Of a stretch of 64,000 nt of DNA, positions 28,532 to 36,538 are shown in pieces. Position numbers and translations under genes: made by a program. Location: the NCBI RefSeq assembly GCF_002250505.1, contig NZ_NJGY01000001.1, positions 3,428,052-3,492,051 on the forward strand, in the 5' to 3' direction. Source of the DNA: Janthinobacterium sp. PC23-8 (GTDB lineage Bacteria; Pseudomonadota; Gammaproteobacteria; Burkholderiales; Burkholderiaceae_D). Under the pieces are notes generated by a model. That model was not told where the DNA came from. It saw only the letters and a list, made by a program, of their open reading frames with translations, and did no database searches. The first letter of the stretch is position 1; the number at the start of each line of letters is the position of its first letter.

Positions 28532-28554
28532 TCAGCACGCCAGACTGATGCAAG

Positions 28555-28581
28555 CGGCGGCCTGCGGGTCGCCGTTTTTTT
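28555..28581 (+). terminator. Terminator at the end of the dcw cluster
   Basis: CGGCG and CGCCG pair across a 10-base loop and are followed by seven Ts. The stem is short but the T-run is long. Confidence 0.55.
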
Positions 28582-28698
28582 GATATCAGGCTTTGCTTTC
28601 AGGGGGGATTTCTGCACAAATGCGGCAAGTCAGGCATACTGTCGCGCAGTACCGGCTGACGGCCGGCTTTCCCCAATACCGTATAAAAAGGAGTCACC

Positions 28699-29205
28699 AT
28701 GACGATCAAGATCGGCGATACCCTGCCCGAAGGCACCCTGGCTGAATTTATCGAAACCGCAACCGAAGGCTGCGCGCTGGGACCGAACACGTTCAACGTG
28801 CAGGACCTGGCCAAGGGCAAGAAGATCGCCATTTTCGGCCTGCCAGGCGCGTTCACGCCGACTTGCTCGGCACAGCACGTGCCGGGTTATGTGCAGCATG
28901 CCGAGGCCCTGAAAGCGGCCGGCGTCGATGAAATCTGGTGCATCTCCGTCAACGACGCGTTCGTGATGGGCGCCTGGGGCCGTGACCAGAAGGCCACCGG
29001 CATCGTGCGCATGATGGGCGACGGCAATGCCGACTACAGCCGCGCCCTGGGCCTGGACGCCGATTTCTCCAAGCACGGGATGGGCACGCGCTCGCAGCGC
29101 TACTCGCTGCTGGCCGACAACGGCGTGGTGACGCAACTGAACATCGAGCAGGGCGGCAAGTTTGAAGTATCGAATGCCGAGACCTTGCTGGGCCAGCTGA
29201 AATAA
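28699..29205 (+). CDS. Peroxiredoxin of the Prx5/type II family
   Basis: The 168-residue protein reduces hydrogen peroxide and organic hydroperoxides. The peroxidatic cysteine lies in PGAFTPTCSAQHVPGY (C56), with the usual Pro, Thr and Cys pattern and a downstream arginine. A second cysteine, C81 in DEIWCISVN, lies 25 residues after it, the spacing of the resolving cysteine in plant type II peroxiredoxins, so an intramolecular disulphide cycle is likely. A third cysteine is C25. It is monocistronic, with AAGGAG before the ATG. A peroxiredoxin after ftsZ is common in this order. Confidence 0.9.
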   Translation: MTIKIGDTLPEGTLAEFIETATEGCALGPNTFNVQDLAKGKKIAIFGLPGAFTPTCSAQHVPGYVQHAEALKAAGVDEIWCISVNDAFVMGAWGRDQKATGIVRMMGDGNADYSRALGLDADFSKHGMGTRSQRYSLLADNGVVTQLNIEQGGKFEVSNAETLLGQLK

Positions 29206-29227
29206 TAGTGCTGTCCGCTGAAAAAAT

Positions 29228-29252
29228 GGCGCCTTTGCAGGCGCCGTTTTTT
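29228..29252. terminator. Bidirectional terminator between peroxiredoxin and methyltransferase genes
   Basis: GGCGCC-TTTGCA-GGCGCC is flanked by six As on the left and six Ts on the right, and sits between two convergent genes; its right end touches the methyltransferase stop. Confidence 0.8.
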
Positions 29253-30018
29253 ATTGCACCACCGGTTTCGTCGCCTCGAACATGGCCGCGTCGATATCGA
29301 AGGAGTAATCATCCTGCAGCGCAAAGTACTGGCGCGCTTCTTCGGGCGCCGCGTCGAACAGGTTGCGGATGGCGGCGATGCGCTCGCCTGGCGTGCGCAT
29401 GCGCGCCACCCATTCGTCAAATTGCATGGTCAGCTTCCACACGCTGCGCAAGCTGTGCGTGAAACCCGCATGGTTGAACTTGGCGCCCCATTCGCAGGTC
29501 CGGTAGTCGCGCACATGCGAGCCGTCGCGCAGCAGTTCCACCGCCTGCAAGGTGGTGTCGTACAGGGCGGTCTTCGGCGCCACGATATCGACCACCAATA
29601 AAATGCCGTTCGGGCGCAGCACGCGCCAGCTTTCCGCCAGGGCGGCTGCCACATCGCCCCAGTGGTGGGCCGAAAAGCGCGTGACGACCATGTCGAAGCT
29701 GGCGTCGGCAAACGGCAGCCTGGCCACGTCGCCTCGCCGCGTGCGGATATTGTCCAGGCCGCGCTGCACTTTCGCATGTTCTACCACGTCGAGCATCGGC
29801 TGCGCCAGGTCGTAGGCCACCACCGAGGCGGCCACCGGCGCGATGGCAAAGCTGGCGTGGCCGGCGCCGCAACCGAGGTCCAGCACTTCGGGGCGGCCAT
29901 GGCGGCGCGCCGCTTCCTGCATCAGCACCAGGTCCGCGCCCTGCGCGTGGATGGCGCTGCTGAGGTAGGCGCTGGCGGTCTTGCCGAACTGCGCGGTAAT
30001 GACATCGTGCTGTTGCAT
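29251..30018 (-). CDS. Class I SAM-dependent methyltransferase (UbiE/YcgJ-like)
   Basis: The 255-residue protein has SAM-binding motif I VLDLGCGAGHAS near 45, an acidic loop at AYDLAQPMLD near 69, GDVARLPFADASFDMV (motif II) near 97 and RVLRPNGILLVVDIV (motif III) near 132. The substrate is unknown; this type methylates small molecules. It is transcribed away from an MmyB-type regulator that begins 103 bases upstream, a pairing that suggests control by that regulator. Confidence 0.82.
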   Translation of the reverse strand: MQQHDVITAQFGKTASAYLSSAIHAQGADLVLMQEAARRHGRPEVLDLGCGAGHASFAIAPVAASVVAYDLAQPMLDVVEHAKVQRGLDNIRTRRGDVARLPFADASFDMVVTRFSAHHWGDVAAALAESWRVLRPNGILLVVDIVAPKTALYDTTLQAVELLRDGSHVRDYRTCEWGAKFNHAGFTHSLRSVWKLTMQFDEWVARMRTPGERIAAIRNLFDAAPEEARQYFALQDDYSFDIDAAMFEATKPVVQ

Positions 30019-30048
30019 GGTTTGCTCCTTGAGTGTTGGTGTACAGGC

Positions 30049-30077
30049 AGAATAGTCCTCGTTTTATCCTGTAACAA
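30049..30077 (-). promoter_or_regulatory. Promoter of the methyltransferase gene
   Basis: On the minus strand TTGTTA (30077-30072) and TATTCT (30054-30049) are 17 bases apart. It faces the regulator promoter in a 103-base intergenic region. Confidence 0.55.
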
Positions 30078-30092
30078 GACAAGAAGTTATAC

Positions 30093-30101
30093 TGGTATAT
30101 T
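30093..30101 (+). promoter_or_regulatory. Extended -10 promoter of the MmyB-type regulator
   Basis: TGGTATATT is a TG-N-TATATT extended -10. The start near 30108 leaves about 14 bases before the ATG, including AGGAA. No good -35 is seen, as is common for extended -10 promoters. Confidence 0.45.
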
Positions 30102-30121
30102 GACTACTACCCAGGAACGCC

Positions 30122-30931
30122 ATGTCGCACAAGCTTGCCGAATTCATCCGCGCCCGGCGCGAAGCCGTCACCCCCGCCATGGCCGGCCTGCCCGGTGGCG
30201 GGCGACGCCGCACGCCGGGCCTGCGCCGCGAAGAGCTGGCGCAGTTGTGCGAGGTCAGTCCCACCTGGCTGACCTGGCTGGAGCAGGGCAGGCCGGTATC
30301 GGCATCAAGCAGGATGCTGGCGCGCCTGGCGCAGGTGCTGCGACTGAGCGCGGCCGAGCGCGCATATCTGTTCGACGTGGCCGACAAGGCCGACCCCGAG
30401 CATGGCGAGGCCGCAGGCGGCGGCGCGGCCTCAAGCGAACTGGCGGCCATCGTGGCCGCCATCGATGCGCCGGCCTATCTGCTGGACCGGCAGTGGAATG
30501 CGCTGGCCTGGAATGCGCAGGCGGCGGCCCTGTTTGCCGGCTGGCTCGATGCTCCGCACGCCGAGGACGAGGCCTGCAAGCAGCTGCCGAATCTGCTGCA
30601 CTTCATGTTCCTGTCGCCGCAGGCGCGCACGCTGATCGCCGGCTGGCCCGAGCGCGCGCAGCGCCTGGTGGCCGAGTTTCGCGCCGACGTGGGCCGCCAT
30701 GCCGACCAGGCGCCGCTGGCCGGCCTGATCGCGGAACTGGCCGGCGCCAGCGTGGAGTTCTGCCAGTGGTGGGGCGCGCAGCAGGTGCTGGGCCGCGACG
30801 GCGGACTGCGCCGCTTCCAGCATCCGCTGCAGGGAGCTTTGAGCTTCAATCAGGTGACCTTGCACCTGGCGCGCCAGCATGAGGTCAAACTGGTGATGCT
30901 GTTGCCGGTGTTGTCAGCCTCGTCAGCCTGA
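30122..30931 (+). CDS. XRE-type regulator with MmyB-like ligand-binding domain
   Basis: The 269-residue protein has an N-terminal helix-turn-helix with the family pattern GLRREELAQLCEVSPTWLTW followed by LEQGRPV (about residues 35-62). The C-terminal domain (about 100-265) resembles the PAS-like MmyB ligand-binding domain, which binds fatty-acid-like ligands in one crystallised member. Such regulators usually control a divergently placed oxidoreductase or methyltransferase, which fits the neighbour at 29251-30018. Confidence 0.82.
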   Translation: MSHKLAEFIRARREAVTPAMAGLPGGGRRRTPGLRREELAQLCEVSPTWLTWLEQGRPVSASSRMLARLAQVLRLSAAERAYLFDVADKADPEHGEAAGGGAASSELAAIVAAIDAPAYLLDRQWNALAWNAQAAALFAGWLDAPHAEDEACKQLPNLLHFMFLSPQARTLIAGWPERAQRLVAEFRADVGRHADQAPLAGLIAELAGASVEFCQWWGAQQVLGRDGGLRRFQHPLQGALSFNQVTLHLARQHEVKLVMLLPVLSASSA

Positions 30932-30941
30932 CAAGTGCGCT

Positions 30942-30950
30942 TGCTATAAT
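30942..30950 (+). promoter_or_regulatory. Extended -10 promoter of the DMT transporter gene
   Basis: TGCTATAAT (TG-N-TATAAT) gives a perfect extended -10; the start would be near 30957, leaving a leader of about 83 bases before the proposed TTG start codon. Confidence 0.55.
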
Positions 30951-31021
30951 CCGGGCGACCGTGCGCTGCGCCGCAACCGCCGCCGGTCCTGGCTCCGGCT
31001 GTCGCCATGATGACGGTTTCT

Positions 31022-31034
31022 CTCCTGCCAGGAG
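31022..31034 (+). promoter_or_regulatory. Hairpin covering the Shine-Dalgarno sequence of the DMT transporter
   Basis: CTCCT-GCC-AGGAG forms a perfect 5-base-pair stem. The right arm is the AGGAG ribosome-binding site of the TTG start at 31040, so opening this hairpin would control translation. The stem is short and could be chance. Confidence 0.4.
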
Positions 31035-31039
31035 TTGTT

Positions 31040-31921
31040 TTGCCTTCCCATAATCCCAATCTGCGCAGCATCTATGCGATGCTGGCCGCCGCCGGCCTGT
31101 TTTCGCTGATGGATACAGCGATGAAGCTGCTGTCCGAAATCTATCCCGCGATGCAGGTAACGGCCTTGCGCGCCCTGTCGTCCTTGCCGCTGGTATGCCT
31201 GTATCTGCTGTACCGGGGCGCCTTCAAAAACCTGTTGCAAGTGCGCTGGCCGCTGCACTGTTTGCGCGGCGCGCTCGGTGTCGCCATGCTTACCCTGTTC
31301 GCCTATGGCCTGAAACGCCTGTCGCTGGCCGAAGCGTATTCGCTGTTTTTTATCGCGCCGCTGTTGATCACGGCGCTGTCGGTGTTGATCCTGAAAGAGC
31401 GGGTCGACCTGGCGCGCTGGTGCGCGATCGCCGTCGGCCTCGGCGGCGTGCTGGTGGTGCTGCGTCCGCAAGGCGGCGACTTCCTGTCGCTGGCCGGACT
31501 GGCCGTGCTGGGCGCGGCCGCCTGCTATGCCGTCTCGGCCATTACGGGCCGCATCCTCAGCCGCAGCGACGCCAGCGAAAGCATGGTGTTCTGGCTGATG
31601 GTCATGATGGCGGCCGGCGGCGTGGCGCTGTCGTACCATGAGTGGGTGGCGATCCGGCGCGAGGACTGGCTGTTGCTGGCCGGCCTGTCGGTCAGCGGCT
31701 TTCTGGGCCAGCTGGCGATCACGGAAGCGTTTCGTAGTGGTAAGGCGTCCAGCGTGGCGCCGTTCGAATATTCGGCCCTGGCCTGGGGCATGGGCCTGGA
31801 CTGGCTGCTGTGGCGCACCTTGCCTGACGAATATACGATGCTGGGCGCGGCCATCATCATTGCCAGCGGCATCTATCTGGTGCGCAAGGAGGCGGTGCAT
31901 GTGGAAAGCGAGCATCCTTGA
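31040..31921 (+). CDS. EamA/DMT-family transporter
   Basis: The 293-residue protein has ten predicted membrane helices in two EamA repeats, for example LGVAMLTLFAYGLKRLSLAEA followed by YSLFFIAPLLITALSVLIL in the first and an equivalent ATEAFR-like segment (QLAITEAFRSGKASSVAPFEY) in the second. It exports or imports small metabolites; the substrate is unknown. The TTG at 31040 is preferred because AGGAG lies five bases upstream; an ATG at 31007 has no ribosome-binding site and an ATG at 31079 would cut into the first helix region. Confidence 0.8.
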   Translation: MPSHNPNLRSIYAMLAAAGLFSLMDTAMKLLSEIYPAMQVTALRALSSLPLVCLYLLYRGAFKNLLQVRWPLHCLRGALGVAMLTLFAYGLKRLSLAEAYSLFFIAPLLITALSVLILKERVDLARWCAIAVGLGGVLVVLRPQGGDFLSLAGLAVLGAAACYAVSAITGRILSRSDASESMVFWLMVMMAAGGVALSYHEWVAIRREDWLLLAGLSVSGFLGQLAITEAFRSGKASSVAPFEYSALAWGMGLDWLLWRTLPDEYTMLGAAIIIASGIYLVRKEAVHVESEHP

Positions 31922-31969
31922 GTCGCCGAGCAAATCTTTTGCCTGCCAGCATTTTAGGCTGCAACTGGA

Positions 31970-31975
31970 TATAAT
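31970..31975 (+). promoter_or_regulatory. Consensus -10 box only six bases before lpxC
   Basis: A perfect TATAAT ends six bases before the lpxC ATG. The expected start is at or next to the A of that ATG (31982), so a transcript from here would have no leader. The -35 region is poor. No Shine-Dalgarno sequence precedes the ATG. Confidence 0.5.
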
Positions 31976-31981
31976 CTGGGA

Positions 31982-32917
31982 ATGTTAAAACAACGCACCA
32001 TCCAACAATCGATCCGCACCGTCGGCGTCGGTTTGCACTCCGGCACCAAGGTCGAGCTGACCCTGAGTCCGGCCGCCATCGACACGGGCATCGTGTTTCG
32101 CCGCATCGACCTGGTGCCGGCGGTGGAGTTTCCCGCCAGTGCCATGGCGGTCGGCGATACGCGCATGGCGTCCGTGCTGATCAAGGACGGCGCGCGCGTG
32201 TCGACCGTGGAACACCTGATGTCGGCCGCGGCCGGTCTCGGCATCGACAATATGGTGATCGACGTGAATGCGGAAGAAATTCCCATCATGGACGGTTCCG
32301 CCTCGTCGTTCGTGTTCCTGCTGCAACAAGCTGGCGTGGAAGAGCAGGCGGCGGCCAAGAAATTCATCAAGGTGATCAAGCCGGTCGAAGTGCGTCACGG
32401 CACGGGCGCGGCCGAAAAATGGGCGCGCCTGTCGCCCTACGACGGCTTCAAGCTGGATTTTTTCATCGAATTCAACCATCCGGCCGTGGACGGCACCATG
32501 CAGCGCGCCTCGGTCGACTTTGGCGACGTGTCGTACATTCACGACGTGGCGCGCGCGCGCACCTTCGGCTTCATGCAGGACGTGGAAAGCCTGCGCGGCA
32601 TGGGCCTGGCCCGTGGCGGCTCGCTGGAAAACGCCATCGTGATGGATGAATACCGCATCCTGAACGCCGATGGCTTGCGCTATGAAGACGAATTCGTGCG
32701 CCACAAGATCCTCGACGCGATTGGCGACCTGTATCTGGTGGGCCATCCGCTGCTGGCCTATTACACGGCCCATAAATCGGGCCATGCGCTGAACAACCAG
32801 CTGCTGCTGGCGCTGCTGGAGCAGCCGGAGTCATACGAGATCGTCTCGTTTGCCACCAATGCAGCGGCGCCGCAATCCTATCTGCGCCAAATGGAGCGCG
32901 AGTGGTCTTTGACCTGA
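31982..32917 (+). CDS. lpxC: UDP-3-O-acyl-N-acetylglucosamine deacetylase LpxC
   Basis: LpxC catalyses the committed, zinc-dependent deacetylation step of lipid A synthesis. The 311-residue protein has the expected zinc ligands: a histidine in STVEHLMSA and a histidine and aspartate in [14 protein letters not shown]. Other family motifs are [31 protein letters not shown] and HKSGHALNN. It starts [11 protein letters not shown], the standard family start, yet has no ribosome-binding site and a -10 box six bases upstream. It converges with dciA, whose stop is one base away. Confidence 0.96.
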   Translation: MLKQRTIQQSIRTVGVGLHSGTKVELTLSPAAIDTGIVFRRIDLVPAVEFPASAMAVGDTRMASVLIKDGARVSTVEHLMSAAAGLGIDNMVIDVNAEEIPIMDGSASSFVFLLQQAGVEEQAAAKKFIKVIKPVEVRHGTGAAEKWARLSPYDGFKLDFFIEFNHPAVDGTMQRASVDFGDVSYIHDVARARTFGFMQDVESLRGMGLARGGSLENAIVMDEYRILNADGLRYEDEFVRHKILDAIGDLYLVGHPLLAYYTAHKSGHALNNQLLLALLEQPESYEIVSFATNAAAPQSYLRQMEREWSLT

Positions 32918-32918
32918 G

Positions 32919-33428
32919 TCAGTCCCTCGGTTCGCGGTGATGACGCACTAGTGTGCGCAGCGCCGCGATCAGCTGATCGTTCTGTTTCGACGCCGGCAGC
33001 GCCGTGCTCAGCTCTTCCAGCGCCGACATGGCTTTTTCGGGCAGCACCAGGGCGCGCGTGTGGACGATGGGCGCGATGCTCCTGATCACTTGCACCTTGA
33101 GCTTGATGCCGGCGATCTGCCAGCCCTTTCTTTCCAGTTCTCCCTGCAGTTTCGGCAGTTGCTGCCTGAGCTTGGCCGCCAGCGCCGCGTTGGGCGTGGC
33201 CAGCACCAGCTGGCCCGCTTCGAATTGCAGGATATCGCAGTGTTCGAACATGGCGGGCAGGGCTTTGGCGCAATCTTTTTGCAGGGCGGCCAGGCGCTTG
33301 ACGGTGGGCATCAGGGACGCCATCGTCGCGTTGCCGCGCAAGAAGTCGGTCGCGCCCGTGACTGGCGGGCCGGAGCGGGCAAAGCCGTAGCTGCGGCGCG
33401 GTGCCGGCGAGTAAGTGGGATTTCGCAT
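32919..33428 (-). CDS. dciA: DciA-like (DUF721) replicative helicase loader
   Basis: The DUF721 family protein DciA helps load the replicative helicase DnaB in bacteria that lack DnaC. The 169-residue product has the conserved region from about residue 40 (VKRLAALQKDCAKALPA, LVLATPNAALAAKLRQQLP, WQIAGIKLKVQ). The start at 33428 (MRNPTYSPAPRRSYG) is chosen for a typical length; a frame extension to 33638 would add 70 residues of unlikely composition. The lpxC-dciA-secA arrangement is usual in this group. Confidence 0.85.
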   Translation of the reverse strand: MRNPTYSPAPRRSYGFARSGPPVTGATDFLRGNATMASLMPTVKRLAALQKDCAKALPAMFEHCDILQFEAGQLVLATPNAALAAKLRQQLPKLQGELERKGWQIAGIKLKVQVIRSIAPIVHTRALVLPEKAMSALEELSTALPASKQNDQLIAALRTLVRHHREPRD

Positions 33429-33534
33429 GGCCGAAACATAGCACACTCGCCCGCGCATGGCGAGGGCGGCAGCCGCCGCTGATGGCGCCATCCATGCGCC
33501 ATCATGCACAGACAATGTCGGCAATTTCCCGTGA

Positions 33535-33562
33535 TTGTTTGTCTTAAAGCTATTGTTATATA
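33535..33562 (+). promoter_or_regulatory. Candidate secA promoter
   Basis: TTGTTT (33535-33540) and TATATA (33557-33562) are 16 bases apart. The start near 33569 gives a leader of about 135 bases to the secA ATG. Confidence 0.45.
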
Positions 33563-33702
33563 GTGCATGATCCCAACCTTGGGGGGAACGCATGATAAAA
33601 TCATCGTCTTTTGCCATAGTCGAACTCCGTGCGGTCACGCGATGGTCACCTCGCTGTCAGCTACCGAGCTTTTTTTAACGGCGTTTTTTCAAGAATTCAA
33701 GC

Positions 33703-36474
33703 ATGTCATTACTGACCCAGATTTTCGGTAGCCGCAACCAGCGGCTGCTCAAGCAATACCAAAAAACGGTACGCGAGATCAACGCGCTCGAGCCGGTCAT
33801 CGAAAAGCTGTCGGATGCCGAGCTGCAAGCGAAGACGCCTGCCTTCAAGGAACGCATTGCCGCTGGCGAGTCGCTCGACGCGCTGCTGCCGGAAGCGTTT
33901 GCCGTCTGCCGCGAAGCGTCCAAGCGCGTGCTGCGCATGCGCCACTTCGACGTGCAGATGATCGGTGGCATGGTCCTGCACTATGGCAAGATCGCCGAGA
34001 TGGGCACGGGCGAGGGCAAGACCCTGATGGCAACTCTGCCAGCCTACCTGAACGCCCTGTCGGGCAAGGGCGTGCATATCGTCACCGTCAATGATTACCT
34101 GGCACAGCGCGACGCCGAGACCATGGGCCGCCTGTACGCCTGGCTGGGCCTGTCAACGGGCGTGAACATGTCGCAGATGGAGCACAGCGCCAAGCAGCAG
34201 GCCTACAACTCCGACATCACCTACGGCACCAACAACGAATTCGGTTTCGACTTCCTGCGCGACAATATGGTGTACGAAGCGCGCGACCGCGTGCAGCGCA
34301 CGCTGAACTTCGGCATCGTCGATGAAGTCGACTCGATCCTGATCGATGAAGCGCGCACGCCGTTGATCATTTCCGGCCAGGCCGAGAGCCACACCGATCT
34401 GTACCAGAAGATCAATCAAGTGCCAGGTTTGCTGACCTTGCAGATCGGCGAAGAAACGCCGGACGGCAAGGGCAAGGTCGACGTGCCGGGCGACTACACC
34501 AAGGATGAAAAAGCGCACCAGGTGCTGTTGACCGAAGCCGGCCACGAAAAGGCCGAGCGCATCATGACCGAACTGGGCCTGCTGCCCGAAGGCGCCTCGC
34601 TGTACGATTCGGCCAATATCTCGCTGGTGCACCACATGTATGCGGCGCTGCGCGCCCATGCGCTGTACTTCAAGGATCAGCACTATGTGGTGCAGAACAA
34701 GGAAGTGGTGATCGTCGATGAATTCACGGGCCGCCTGATGACGGGCCGCCGCTGGTCCGATGGCCTGCACCAGGCCGTCGAAGCGAAAGAAGGCGTCAAC
34801 ATCCAGAACGAGAACCAGACCCTGGCCTCGATCACCTTCCAGAACTATTTCCGCATGTACGCCAAGCTGGCCGGCATGACCGGTACGGCCGATACCGAAG
34901 CCTACGAATTCCAGGAGATCTACGGCCTGGAAACGGTGGTGATTCCGCAAAACCGTCCGCTGCAGCGCAAGGACCGCCAGGACCAGGTGTATAAATCGTC
35001 GGCGGAAAAATACAATGCGATGCTGATCGATATCCGCGACTGCTACGAGCGCGGCCAGCCGGTGCTGGTCGGCACCACCTCGATCGAGAACTCGGAACTG
35101 TTGTCCGGCATCCTCGAGAAAGCCAAGCTGCCGCACAATGTGCTCAACGCCAAGCAGCATGCGCGCGAAGCGGAAATCATCGCCCAGGCAGGCCGTCCGA
35201 AAGCCATCACGATTGCCACCAACATGGCCGGTCGCGGTACTGACATCGTGTTGGGCGGTAACGTCGAAAACCAGATCAAATTCATCGAAGCGAACGCGGA
35301 GCTTGCCGACGCCGACAAGGCCGGCCAGTCGCAAAAGCTGCGCGATGAATGGCAGTCGCTGCACGACCACGTGGTGGGTGCGGGCGGCCTGCACATCATC
35401 GGCACCGAGCGCCATGAATCGCGCCGCGTCGACAATCAATTGCGTGGCCGCGCCGGCCGCCAGGGCGATCCGGGTTCGTCGCGCTTCTACCTGTCGCTCG
35501 ACGACGCGCTGCTGCGCATCTTCGCCGGCGACCGCGTGCGCGCCGTGATGGACCGCCTGAAAATGCCGGAAGGCGAACCGATCGAAGCGGGCATCGTCTC
35601 GCGCTCGATCGAATCGGCCCAGCGCAAGGTGGAAGCGCGCAACTTCGACATCCGCAAGCAATTGCTGGAATACGATGATGTCGCCAACGACCAGCGCAAG
35701 GTGATCTACCAGCAGCGTAACGAGCTGCTGGAAACGACCGATATCTCGGAAATGATCGCCTCCCTGCGCCACGGCGTGTTCACCGAACTGGTGCACGCTT
35801 ACGTGCCGCAGGAATCGGTCGAAGAGCAGTGGGACATCAAGGGCCTGGAAGCGGTGCTGGCCAGCGAGTGGCAGCTCGACATGCCGCTGCAGCAGTTGCT
35901 TGAAGCCGATGCGACCCTGACGGACGAAGAGATCGCCGAAAAAGTGCTGCTGGCGGCCGATGCCGTGTACCAGTCGAAGATCGATATCGTCGGCAAGGAA
36001 TCGTTCGGCGGCTTCGAGCGCAATGTCATGCTGCAAAGCGTGGACAGCCACTGGCGTGAACACCTGGCCGCGCTGGACCACCTGCGCCAGGGTATCCACC
36101 TGCGCGGTTATGCGCAGAAGAACCCGAAACAGGAATACAAGCGCGAAGCGTTTGAACTGTTCGGCCAGATGCTCGACATGATCAAGAACGACGTCACCAA
36201 ACACGTGATGACGGTACGCATCCAGTCGCGCGAGGAAGTCGATGCGGCCGAAGCGGCGATGCAGCAGTCGCACGTGGAAAACGTGCACTACCAGCATGCC
36301 GATTTCGATCCGAACGCCGCGCCCGAAGAACTGCTGGCGCCGACCGCCACCAACAGCGGCGACCAGTACGTCGACGACATGAGCGTGAGCATGGGCGTCA
36401 AGGTCGGCCGCAACGACCCATGCCCTTGCGGCAGCGGCAAGAAGTACAAGGCGTGCCATGGGAAACTGGCCTGA
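33703..36474 (+). CDS. secA: Preprotein translocase ATPase SecA
   Basis: SecA is the motor that pushes preproteins through SecYEG. The 923-residue product contains Walker [17 protein letters not shown] near 102, [19 protein letters not shown] near 208, [14 protein letters not shown] near 508 and [18 protein letters not shown] near 585. The C-terminal zinc motif [14 protein letters not shown], which binds SecB, is complete. A leader of 270 bases lies between dciA and secA; no secM-like frame was seen. Confidence 0.97.
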   Translation: MSLLTQIFGSRNQRLLKQYQKTVREINALEPVIEKLSDAELQAKTPAFKERIAAGESLDALLPEAFAVCREASKRVLRMRHFDVQMIGGMVLHYGKIAEMGTGEGKTLMATLPAYLNALSGKGVHIVTVNDYLAQRDAETMGRLYAWLGLSTGVNMSQMEHSAKQQAYNSDITYGTNNEFGFDFLRDNMVYEARDRVQRTLNFGIVDEVDSILIDEARTPLIISGQAESHTDLYQKINQVPGLLTLQIGEETPDGKGKVDVPGDYTKDEKAHQVLLTEAGHEKAERIMTELGLLPEGASLYDSANISLVHHMYAALRAHALYFKDQHYVVQNKEVVIVDEFTGRLMTGRRWSDGLHQAVEAKEGVNIQNENQTLASITFQNYFRMYAKLAGMTGTADTEAYEFQEIYGLETVVIPQNRPLQRKDRQDQVYKSSAEKYNAMLIDIRDCYERGQPVLVGTTSIENSELLSGILEKAKLPHNVLNAKQHAREAEIIAQAGRPKAITIATNMAGRGTDIVLGGNVENQIKFIEANAELADADKAGQSQKLRDEWQSLHDHVVGAGGLHIIGTERHESRRVDNQLRGRAGRQGDPGSSRFYLSLDDALLRIFAGDRVRAVMDRLKMPEGEPIEAGIVSRSIESAQRKVEARNFDIRKQLLEYDDVANDQRKVIYQQRNELLETTDISEMIASLRHGVFTELVHAYVPQESVEEQWDIKGLEAVLASEWQLDMPLQQLLEADATLTDEEIAEKVLLAADAVYQSKIDIVGKESFGGFERNVMLQSVDSHWREHLAALDHLRQGIHLRGYAQKNPKQEYKREAFELFGQMLDMIKNDVTKHVMTVRIQSREEVDAAEAAMQQSHVENVHYQHADFDPNAAPEELLAPTATNSGDQYVDDMSVSMGVKVGRNDPCPCGSGKKYKACHGKLA

Positions 36475-36497
36475 GGCGGTTTGACAGCCTGAACAAG

Positions 36498-36523
36498 AAC
36501 GGAGACTGCGGTCTCCGTTTTTT
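36498..36523 (+). terminator. Terminator of secA
   Basis: AACGGAGAC and GTCTCCGTT form a perfect 9-base-pair stem with a TGCG loop, followed by six Ts. It ends just before the stop of the convergent hydrolase gene. Confidence 0.88.
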
Positions 36524-36538
36524 ATGGGTACAAGGAAA

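Noticed and set aside
30951..31006. Resemblance of the DMT leader to a guanidine-III riboswitch (CCGG ... CCGGTC)
   Set aside because: The first CCGG would lie only one base after the -10 box, upstream of the expected transcript start, and the pseudoknot partner is not evident.
34153..36459. 768-codon minus-strand frame opposite secA
   Set aside because: SecA on the plus strand is complete and unmistakable; the opposite frame has a composition typical of antisense high-GC shadows.
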